A DNA stretch of 64,000 nt from Anas platyrhynchos (taxonomy: Eukaryota > Chordata > Aves > Anseriformes > Anatidae): NCBI RefSeq assembly GCF_047663525.1, contig NC_092613.1:3807501-3871500 (forward strand), given 5' to 3'. A program made the position numbers and the translations under genes. This document shows, one piece after another, positions 35,201-44,520 of the stretch. The notes beneath the pieces were generated by a model. The model saw nothing but the letters and a program-made list of their open reading frames with translations. It was not told the DNA's origin and searched no databases. The first letter of the stretch is position 1. Every line of letters begins with the position of its first letter.

Positions 35201-36639
35201 ATATTTTAAGTTTTTAGGTGACAGCTGAGCTTCTCGCCTCTCACAAAAATCCAGGGTCAGGAGCTTTACGAGCAGCACAAGTCTGGCAGTAAAGGCAAAA
35301 ATAGTGAGGGAATAAGGAAGGGAGGGAGGAAAGATATCTTTAAAAAAATAATAAAATAAAATGAAAACTTGCTAGGACCCTCACGGACACCCAGTGCTGG
35401 GTTTCTGTAGCTAAAGCTGAGAGAGCGGGGTTTGATTTTTAGAAGCTAAGAGGTTCTTGCCTCTGGTTTTCTAGGGATCCGTGCTCACAGAGCACTGTAG
35501 CAGGGCTTGGCTCAGGTGGAGCAGCCGTCCAAACAGATGTTTAATACAGCCCTGTGCTGTTTTTTTCCAGGCTTGGTATTTCATGCTGGCCCCAAGGACC
35601 ACCTCTCCCCCAGCTCATGCTGGTGCCAGCCCTGACCCTTTCCTTACCCTCACCAATTCTCTGCCTCTGGCCCAAAACTTCACCTCCTCAAAACCAAGGG
35701 GTGTGGGGCAAAGGCAAAACCCCTGAACCCTGCTCCTGGCACAAAACCCTTTCTTCTCACTCTATTTCAGAGCAGCATCTCAGCTCCCAGGGTTATTGTA
35801 TGGGGCCAGCTGTTGTGTGATCCCAAGGGCACGGGCAGCTCCCGCAGCATCACAATAGCAAAAGGTCAGGGCAGCACCGAGCAGGAGCGGGCCAGCTTCT
35901 TAATTGGGGTTAATGAAATGTTAACTGCATGGAAAAAGCAGTCTATTTGAGGGCTAGCACCCACAAGGAATGAAAGGTAGCCTGGGCAGGCAGGCCGCTT
36001 CGACTTGTCTTGCAGGTCAAAGCCACTTCAGAAATACATGTATGTGGTGCTTCTGCCTGGCCACAGCTCCTCTGCATCTGGGCAGCACAGCAGCACGGGG
36101 TGGTTTGGAGATCCCCAGCTGCTAAATAACCTGGCAGTGTTCATACAGTGTGTGTGACTTGTCAGATCCTGGTTTGGAGAAGTCTCTCCTACCACCACTC
36201 ACACGGCGTCACACCAACCCATCCAGGGCCACGGCCAGCAAAGTCCTCAAAGCCAGGCTGGGAAAAGCCAGCCTCACAGACCTGCTTCTGTGCACACATC
36301 CTCACTGAGCAAAACCCGATCTGCACAAACAAAGGGGCTTCCCATCCCCAACCGAGCCATCCCTCCCATGCTGCCACCCCTCCAGCCTTGAACCCACGCT
36401 CAGGGCTTGTCCTGGTGGCACCCCCATTACCCATTTCCCACGCGCGGGGTCGCACCTTTGTACTGGGGCGTGAACTGCCGCATGGCCAGGGGCAGCGACT
36501 CGTAGAAGCTCAGCTCCTGCGAGACCAGGGGCTTGCAGACCGTGTGCTCGTCGTACTTCATCATGCTCATGTGGCCGCCCACCTGGTGGACGAAAGGCTC
36601 CAGGAGGACCACCTTCCTGCCCTCGCTCTGCCCCACCAT
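27851..36639 (-). CDS. IP6K3: Inositol hexakisphosphate kinase 3
   Basis: The enzyme phosphorylates inositol hexakisphosphate with ATP to the pyrophosphate 5-IP7. The five coding exons on the minus strand are 36456-36639, 31592-31814, 30392-30564, 29543-29718 and 27851-28327. They total 1233 bases, giving 410 residues, the same length as human IP6K3. The N-terminus reads [32 protein letters not shown]. The family motif PxxxDxKxG appears as PCILDLKMG at residues 208-216. The ATP/metal-binding IDFAH is at residues 368-372, and SSLL is at 321-324. The start matches the family and has a purine at -3 and G at +4. Paralogues IP6K1 and IP6K2 are excluded by gene order and by the N-terminal sequence. 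One junction residue (exons 30392 and 29718) reads Gln where I recall Arg in human. Confidence 0.95.
28376..28400. repeat. (TG)n microsatellite near the IP6K3 last-exon acceptor
   Basis: TGTGTGTGTGTG on the plus strand, so CA repeats on the gene strand, about 50-70 bases upstream of the acceptor at 28328. CA repeats in this position can bind hnRNP L and modulate splicing; that is inference only. Confidence 0.6.
29186..29216 (+). repeat. (GTTT)n / (GTTTT)n simple repeat
   Basis: An imperfect run of GTTT and GTTTT units in IP6K3 intron 4. Nothing else is recognized in that intron (28328-29542). Confidence 0.8.
30167..30278 (+). repeat. T-rich low-complexity tract
   Basis: Long T runs (about 20 T near 30194-30213) followed by (TTTG)n near 30248-30275, in the IP6K3 intron 29719-30391. 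Confidence 0.8.
31815..36455 (-). other. IP6K3: IP6K3 intron between first and second coding exons
   Basis: A 4.6-kb intron with no coding sequence I recognize. It holds a run of ~20 T near 33744-33763 and a perfect 11-bp inverted repeat at 34590-34630. Reading frames up to 235 codons on the plus strand lack any family resemblance. Confidence 0.6.
34590..34630. repeat. Perfect 11-bp inverted repeat with nested stem
   Basis: AATGATGACAT at 34590-34600 is the exact reverse complement of ATGTCATCATT at 34620-34630. The 19-base spacer contains a second short stem, GCAG-TG-CTGC. It could be the remnant of a small DNA transposon or a dyad binding site (TGACATCA resembles CRE/AP-1). Confidence 0.6.
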
Positions 36640-36778
36640 GCTGCTGCTCGGCGCAGGGCTCGCTCCCGGTCAGTGGCAGCGGAGGGGTGACGGGTTTTGG
36701 GACATGCTGCGCTGGGCCACCTCACACCGGCTCCGGGCTCTCACCCCGTGTGGCTTCTCAGTGTGGCGCTGACTGTGC
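36456..36778 (-). other. IP6K3: IP6K3 first coding exon with 5' untranslated part
   Basis: Coding is 36456-36639. Upstream on the gene strand, CCTCTGTTTGCAG ending at 36779 is a good acceptor, so the exon probably begins at 36778 and 36640-36778 is 5' UTR. This implies at least one further non-coding exon upstream that I cannot place. Donor GTGCGA at 36455 joins the exon at 31814 to rebuild [12 protein letters not shown]. Confidence 0.65.
36670..36705 (-). other. Short upstream ORF in the IP6K3 leader
   Basis: ATG at 36705 opens an 11-residue frame (MSQNPSPLRCH) ending at TGA 36670, 30 bases before the IP6K3 ATG. It would be in the mRNA if the exon begins at 36778. Such frames often lower translation of the main ORF. 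Confidence 0.4.
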
Positions 36779-37025
36779 CTGCAAACAGAGGATGAAAGGG
36801 ACAGCATGAGAAGGGGGGGACGAGCCACCACGAAGCCTCCGCCTGCAGTGGCATCGGCAGGGCTGGGAGCGCTGCCTGGCCTCGCACAGCCCCGGGTACT
36901 GGCCGGGAGCCCCGGTGTGACACGTGGAGTCCAGGAAAGACCCGATTTAGACCTGTTGCGGGTAAAAGATGCAGAGGGGGACGAAGGAGAGGAGCTATCA
37001 AATTAATGCGGTGGCCTCATCGAAC

Positions 37026-37061
37026 CAGCTGGATCAGGGCATTCCTTGGACCAGGAATGCC
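37026..37061. promoter_or_regulatory. E-box plus inverted pair of M-CAT (TEAD) motifs
   Basis: CAGCTG E-box at 37026-37031, then GGCATTCCT at 37038-37046 and its exact inverse AGGAATGCC at 37053-37061. CATTCCT is the muscle M-CAT element bound by TEAD factors; CAGCTG is a MyoD-type E-box. The cluster lies about 260 bases upstream of the inferred IP6K3 exon at 36778. IP6K3 is known in mammals for high expression in skeletal muscle. Confidence 0.45.
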
Positions 37062-38703
37062 GGGTTATTAATACGCTGTATAATACCACCCCTGCTGTGA
37101 AACAATCTCAGTTTGCCTTATGAGACAGTGTTAATGCTGGTCGTAGTCTTTCCCCAGGCTAGGACATTGCTCGCGAATGAGGTTTATTAATAAAGCCTCT
37201 GTGAGCTGCTGTCCTTGGGCAGCTCCCTGCCTCTCAGCACTGCCGGTGGGGTTAGCGACATTTTCTACACCTTCTAGAGAAATGTGAGGCTGGGACATTC
37301 CCTGCCATGTAACACCTGAGGGCCACCGGGAGCATTTCCTGTGCTGTGCTCATACACACAATGTGAGGATGTGTCAAAGCAGCACCCGCACGGCTCCCAC
37401 CCAAGCTGCAGCTCCCTCGGCCCCTCCACGCTGCCAGGATTTGCTTCCCAGTTCCAGCCCCAGACAGAAATCCATCCATGGCTGAGGCAGGAACGAGTTG
37501 CTGGTGTAAATAAGGTAGGAAGAGCACCAACACATCCCAGCAGCAGCACCCTGGCTTCTCCTGCAAGCGCCCAGCAAACCCTCTCCCTTCTTCACTTTAA
37601 TTCTTTGCAAGGATGCTCCTGCTCTGGTGGACATCGGGCAGGGGAATCCTGCAGCCATTGAGGAAGATAAAAAGGAAGATGAAATATTTACACTGAGGAA
37701 GCATCAGGCTCCATGCCACCAAGGCAGTAAAATCAGAGGAAGATACTCCAGACCCCAAACTACAAGTGATGGAAAAAAATAACATATATTGTTGTTCTTT
37801 TGAGGGCCAGTTCGTATTCCTACAGCCCTCCAAAAGCAGCGTGCAAAGCCCTGGCTGGCCTGCCCCTGCTAACGTGGGTGACTTTCTCCTTATCTCTCCA
37901 GCCTGGGACCTCTGGCATCCCAGTTCTGCTAGAAGAAGCTCAGTGCAGTAGAGGATAACATCTTTGGAAGGTCCATTTCCCCACACCAAAGCTTGCACAG
38001 CTGGGTGGGCGCGACACCACCTCTGCCACCCCGCGGCCGGTGCCGTCACCCTCTCCATAGCCAAGGGACACGAGGGTGGCACACGGAGCCACTGCTCTCA
38101 GATGCTGGTGGCCAAGGGGGGGCGGCATAAACCTGCAGGTGCCCCATGGCAGGGCACCCGCTCCCTCTGGGTCTCTTCCCTCCTGCACCTGCCAGCTCCG
38201 AGCTCCGAGTTGCAGCGCGTTCCTCGCCCCGTCACAAAGAGCCGAAGCTCCGACGCTTGCATTTCTCCTTCTCCCCCCTCCTGCTGTAATTAAACCCCTG
38301 AGCAAGCAGGCTCTCCACGCAGGTGCCCGCTTTGTTTTTCGCCTGGAGGAGTGAGATGAAGTGGGTTGGAGGCACAGGAGGAGAAGAAACCCTCCTACCT
38401 GCAAAGCTCGCTCCTTCAGCATCCCCCAAGGTGGTTTGTTTTATTTTTTTTTTCCTCCCTCTTCTCTATTCTTTCGTCACTGCACACTTCAGAAAGGAAT
38501 TTCTACTCTACAATTACCAGCCTGCACCAGCTTGAGCGAACAAAGCCAGGCCACTTAGATGAGTGCTTTTCAGCCCAGGAAGAAAGCAGCTCTTCAGAGC
38601 CTTTCTAGAAGTTAATAAAAGCATTTAGCATTTTGTTAAGTTGCAACAACTTTTAAAGAGGATTTCTCCCTTGAAAGCTGTAGGTTTGCTGTTGTGTTTC
38701 TCT

Positions 38704-38715
38704 CTTTTTTTTTTT

Positions 38716-38746
<31 letters not shown>
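38704..38746 (+). repeat. Poly-T tract
   Basis: Two T runs, separated by CC, totalling about 40 bases. It could be the reverse of a poly-A tail from a retroelement, but no element body is recognized beside it. Confidence 0.8.
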
Positions 38747-38747
<1 letters not shown>

Positions 38748-41700
38748 TCCACTCCCTTAGTTGAAAAAAGGAGAAAAGCAAAAAGCAAGCGCATTTGTCA
38801 AAACACCTCTTTGGAGCAGAGAGTGCAACCTGACTTCAATCTGTATTTATTGCTTTAGAGACAGTCCAAGGCTGAAACGCGGCTGACACAACACACAGTG
38901 CTGGGAGCCTTGGCATCGCTAAGGGAGTCAGGGAGAAAAAAACACAATTTGATAAGGCTCTTATTGTTTGCTCTTAAGCAAAACTCCAAGCAAGATTTGC
39001 ACAAGGGAGAGAGGGCTTCTTTTCATTTACTTTTTGTTCTGAAGCAGCTCGTTCATTCCGCGCAGATAAATGTTCCTGCAGACACTCACTGAGCCAGGCT
39101 GAGCTCCTCTGAAACAAGACACTTGAAATAATTCACTTCTGCCAGCTCAAGTTATCGTGAATGCCAAAAGATATTTACGTCACTAAAAATACATGGAATT
39201 ACAGATAAATCTGTATCCTCAGAAATAAAACCAAGGCAACCTTGAATATTTTTTCCTCCAGCTAAAATGAAAAAGTAACCCAGGCACTGCAGATGAAGAA
39301 GAGGCAGAAAATTTGGGGGAAGGAAAACATTTCTCTTTACAGGGAACTCCCCTCCCCAGAAAAACCACCCGAGACACGATGACACCTGCAGGGAAGCATC
39401 TCCCCGGCTCTCCCCCCGCCGCTGTCAGCGCACGGCAGCTTCCCTCGCGGTGCTCCCAGCACCACACCGCTGGCCTGAGGACGGTTTGCATTTCTGACAC
39501 TCGTGTGTGTGTGGCCCGAGGACCTGCCAGGCTGTTCCACCCCAGCCAAACCACGGCTCTGCCTTCTGCAATTCGTGGATGGGCTTGGCCAGGACGCGCT
39601 TGACCAGGGCTTTTGGGGACATGGCCGGGTGCTGCTCCCCTCTGTGCTGCTCTCAGTTAGGGCCAAATGTCAGAAGAGGCTACGAAGAGCAGTCTATTTA
39701 CTCCCAACTCTAAGCACAGCCAAAAGAAATCAAGCGGATGAAAATCTCTGAGCTTTAATTAGTGCCTGCTCTGTCCCATCCCGCACAGCTCTGGGCCCGA
39801 CAGCCGGGGGCAAACAGAGCCCAGCTCCGGGAGGATGCACACACCTCCAGACAGCCCTGCTCACCCAGTGCTGCTCGCAGAAACACTTTGGAATATCAAA
39901 AAAGGAGAAATGCCATAAAAATAAGTGCCCTGTCAATAGACCGGGCTCTCAGTGTCTCTGGGCACCTCAAGGAGCGGGGCTGCAAAGCCTTGTTTCAAGC
40001 GCTGCAGGGTGCTGCATTTATTATTATTATTATTTATATTATTTTATTATTTGTTTTCCTTAATTAAAAGGCAAGAAAGTAACTTGGCTGTTGATCTGAA
40101 GAGACCTGCGTGTCCGTAGCTCTCTCTAGCACGGCTGACCTAGATTCAAAGCCAGCTCCTGCGCCGAGCGCCAGCCCAGCCCTGGAGCAACGCGCGGCGG
40201 TGTTTTGCAAATCTAATTGCCCCATTTCTGTTCAGTTTCTGGCCTTGTGCCTCCGAACACCTCAAAGCCTTGGCCGTAAGGAACATCCGACTGCTTCCAG
40301 CCCAGCACACATCCTGCCAGGGTCAAAGCAAACTCGGCCTCCCTCAGCTGCTGCAAAACAGCAAAAACTGCTCCCAGCACAGACCCCATCCCGCACGGCC
40401 TCCCCTGCCAGCCTCCTGCTCCCTGGTGCAAATGCAGCTAAAATCCCCAAATCTCTCCCCCTGTCACACAGATGGGTTTCCCATTACAGCTCTGGAGTTA
40501 TTTATAAATACAGCTCCTCTTTCTCCTCTCTGATGGTGCCTGGTTCATCTCAGCCTTTGTGCTGAGGTTGGGTCACCCAGGACAGGGGTGATCCCACAGG
40601 GGCTGTGAGCAGACACAGCATCGGTCCTCGATGAATTTCCACTCCACCTTTTCTGCTCTTTCCACAACCGCAGCCACAGCCAGCATCGTGCCGGGAGTGA
40701 ACAGCTCAGCTCTCGGGGCAGGAGCCCAGCTCGAGCCATAAATCCTGACGTGCAGAAACCCTGAGCTCTTTTATCTTGCATTTCCTTTCTTGAAAGAAAA
40801 TGACGTTCATAAACTTTACGACCAGTCCCCGCATCCCTCGTGAATAAGATGCAAAGATACAGTTTGCTGCACTGAAGGATTTATTTGGCAGCTCCGTGAA
40901 GCATCAGGAGGGAGGGAAAGGAGCCGCGTTATCCTGGATGGAGCGGCCCCAAAAACACCCGGTCCCACTGCTGGGATGGGGTGAGCACAGGGATAGGCAC
41001 AGGTCGGGTACCCCAGCATCCATAGCAGTAATATTGGGGTTTATTGGCCATAAATCCCCACATTTTAATCACTCCCAGCGCTCACTGCCCTGAGATGGCA
41101 CCTAAAGGGCTGCCAGTGCTGTGGGACGTGGCACTGGGTCCCGAGGGAGCAGGCACAGCTCACTCAGCCCGTCCTAGCCCTGCCACCCCATGCTGTGACA
41201 CGGGGTTCACAGCAGCCTTGCGACCACAGAAAGGATGCACGGGCACAGCCTGAGCTGCTCGGGGCTGCTTCCCCTGTGCGTTCTTAAACCCAAGGTCCTG
41301 CAAGCCCATCCTGGCCAGCTCGTACCCATGAAGGGCAGGCTGGGTGGGGACGGCCACGCTGCCTGGGGACACACTGAGTGTGTGTTGGGTCCTTCATCAG
41401 CTCCCGAGCTGGGAGCAGCTCTCCCACAAACAGGGGCTGTTTCTGAGAAACTGACCCACACTGGCCGAGCACTGGGGGCTCATCTGGACACACACCGATC
41501 CATCTCACCTTGGGGCTCTGACCTGGACGTGCTTTCCCTTACCTTCCAGCCAGGTTTTTTTTAGGAGCTGTGCAAAAGCAGGGACCTGGATCAAAACCGA
41601 CCTTCACTTCCCCTCGCAGTGCTGCCGACCCTCGCTCCAGCACAGCTCCCGCTGGCTTTGGACCAGCACCGGCACCACCAGGCCCTCAGCACCAAACCCC

Positions 41701-44099
41701 TCTGCCCCGGCACCAACCCACCCCTTGCTTCCCAGCAGTGCCACGAGCTTGATGGAGAACCCAAAGCCACGATGCTCATTTTTCACCCACCCTGGTTTGC
41801 TCCAGAGCTTCCCACCCACCCGGGTGCTGCTCTCCCCGTGCTCCCATCCCTTGCTGCAAGCCACAGCTCTGACTTCCAACAGCCCCCCGTGTGCTCTCCG
41901 AAATCGGGCGCTCGGCCACCTTGCCCTTGGCCACCATGAGGTTGCCCTGGCTCTCACCTGATGGCCACCGGCTTCGTGGTTGGTGTCGGCGCTGCCTGGG
42001 CTGGGCTCTTGCTGCTGCTCGGTGTTGCTCGAGGATGAGAAATGAGGGAGCTGGGGGGGGAGCCCGCAGACATTTGGGCCATCACCTGACACTGCCGACA
42101 TTTCTGGCAAGTTCCTGGTATGTCCAGCTGACAGCTGAGGTTTAAAGGGGAAGAAAACAGCCTGGGGTGTTACAGGAAAACAAAGCTGTGTGCGCGAGGG
42201 TTAAGGCTTGGGGGAAAGGGGGCTGGTGGGTGCAGCACCCCCACCACGTGTGAGGTTTTCCAGAAATGTGGCCACGCTCCAGCTGTCCTGCAACCAGCTC
42301 TGCAGGAAACCAAACGATTGTTGCTTTATTTCAGTGCGTGCAAAGCTCCCCCAGCTTGTGGTGCTGCTGCTTCTCGCCCTTCAGCAGCAGGCTGGGGCCC
42401 AGCTGCACCCTGCAGGGAGAGGGCAGGGGCTGGCGCTGAGCCGGGGGCTTCAGCAAGCAAATTCTCCGGCTGTTTGCTATGGGAAATACACCGGGACGGC
42501 GCGGGGAAAGATGGGGCAAAGGGGCTGGTATCGCGGTAGGGAGGCAACGGAAGGAGCTGGGATGCTTGGGATAGACTGAACCGATGAGCTAACGGGCCTG
42601 GGAAAAGGAAAGGTATTTTTGGAAAGGGGAGGTGGGGGGGGTGAGACCAGGCTGTGCCCGAATCCGTGCAGCAGGTGAGGGCTGAAGCAGCAATGGGGGT
42701 GCGGAGCCCGCTGACGCCCGGCCCTGATCCTGCCAACGGCCTCGTGCAGGGAAAATCGACACCCGGCACGCTGGGACCAGCAGGGGAGTGGAAAAGTCCC
42801 GGAGAGTTTCCTGCCAGCGCCGCAAGGACAGCGCGTGCCCCCGGCTCCCCAGCACCCCTGGGAACACAAACACCCCCCTGCGGGCACCCTGCCTCCTACG
42901 CCTGCTGCTGCCAGCCCGGCGTGTCCCAGCGAGACCCCTTTGGTATTTTTGGGGGACGCACGGCACAGGCAGGCCGGGCATCCCACAGGACGAGGAGGTG
43001 CCTGTGCTCGTCCCCCTCCTGTCCCAGGGATAAAATAAAGGGGGGGCACCAGCAAATCCCTGCCAACAAGCGGGGCTGCGATGGGGAGGGCAGCGGGGGG
43101 GGGTTGCAGCAAGGTGATGGGAGGTGGGGAAGGAAATCTTGCTGCTGAGCTAATGATCGATGGACGTGGTAACGCTCGCTAACTGGTGGGGAGAAAACAG
43201 GATCACGGAGGCCGGAGGGATCGAACTGACAGTCGGGGGCAGAGGCCGAGATTAAAGGCGAGGATAAAACACAGCCCCTGATTCCCTGCTGCCTGAGTCC
43301 TGACTTCACTCTGCTTTATGCTGCTGTATTAGCTCGGGAAAGTGCCTTAAAACAAAGAGAAAAAATCCAAAGAAAATAAAAAAAAGCTTGATTTCGGCAG
43401 GAAAAAAGCCCGTGCAGGCACTCTGTGAATCCAGCCAGTGGTGCATCCCTGCCAACAGGCTTCTTTTTTTTTTACCCCCTCTGTGCCCTCACTACAAAAG
43501 GTTCAAGAACTTTTTGCCAGGTGCTTGTGCAGCCCCGTACCTGGCTGCCTTCTGCCGAGGGGTGTGAGGCTTCCCCCAGCCGTGCTTCAGCTCTGCTCAG
43601 CCTCACCTGCACCGTGACAGCCCTCGCGCCACGGGAGAGGAGAGGTCGGGTATAAAACACACCGGGATGGGGAAATCACAGCCCCACCGTGCTGGGGAGA
43701 AAGCAGCTCGCTGGATGGGGGGGCCACAGCCTCTGCGAGACCTTCACAAGACACCATCTGTAAGGAAACCAGGAGGAATCTCAGCAGCACCCGATAAATC
43801 AGGGAGTAGGGACTGAAACACGACGATCATCCAGCAGCATCAGCACCAGGAGGCTCCCAAGGAGCCCCGTGGTCCCTACACACATTTGGGGACACGCTGC
43901 CCATGGGTTCGGCTCTGGAGCATCCCTCCAACCGCAGCCCTGTTGAAGGATGCGACCTCGCGTGCGGTTTTAAATCTGATCATTATTAAGCCTGCAGGAG
44001 GAGGGGAGACCCCTGGGCAACACTCCCCAGCTCAGCGAGAGGCAGGACCGAGCACCCCAAATTGCCCTGCGGCGCCCAGCACGTCTCCAGCAGCCCCTT

Positions 44100-44520
44100 T
44101 CCCCCTCGCAGAAGCCCGCCCTGCTATCATATGCATTTTTAATGCCTGCGCTAATTGCTTCAATCTCATTTTTATGTCAGGCGCACCACTGGGCCGGGAG
44201 ACAAGACCTCGGCAGCTCTTGCTCTGGTAAAAACAAGCGCACGGAGGACGCTGAGATGGAGCCCGCGAGCGGCTCGGGGCCGCGGCCCCCCGCGCGCTGC
44301 CCCCGCCAGCAGCCGGGCTGATTGCCGCTGCCGGGCGGCCGCAGAGCCGCAGAGGCAATTACTCAGCCTCTTGTAAAAAGCAGAGCGCTCTAAGGGGAGA
44401 GCGAGCCCGTCTCATATTAAAACTATGCTAATTAGGAACTAATTACGGGCACGGAGATATTATTACCCTTGGCCAGCTTGAAGGCTGCAGCCTCCGTCTG
44501 ATGGAGACGTTGGTCCCGAA
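44100..44520. promoter_or_regulatory. CpG-rich block flanked by homeodomain-like motifs
   Basis: A CpG-dense core (about 44239-44360) lies between A/T-rich segments. The left one has ATGCAT and GCTAATTGC (44131-44160); the right one has two TAATTA cores at 44429-44434 and 44440-44445. This layout resembles a developmental enhancer or CpG-island promoter. No exon is recognized in it. Confidence 0.35.

Larger units (their letters stand above)
36779..44099. other. IP6K3 upstream region, first part
   Basis: About 7 kb without a gene I can support. It contains GC-rich stretches at 41.5-43.1 kb with many overlapping frames, none resembling a known protein. It also has T-rich runs at 38.70-38.75 kb and an ATT-rich run near 40.02-40.05 kb. 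A non-coding first exon and promoter of IP6K3 should lie somewhere here or further on. Confidence 0.5.

Noticed and set aside
39425-39622. 65-codon minus frame beginning MSPKALVKRVLAK
   Set aside because: It looks protein-like at first, but it has no splice partners or recognized family and is in a gene-poor stretch.
41600-43150. Overlapping long frames on both strands (up to 211 codons)
   Set aside because: The region is GC-rich, so stops are rare. The frames conflict with each other and resemble no protein family.
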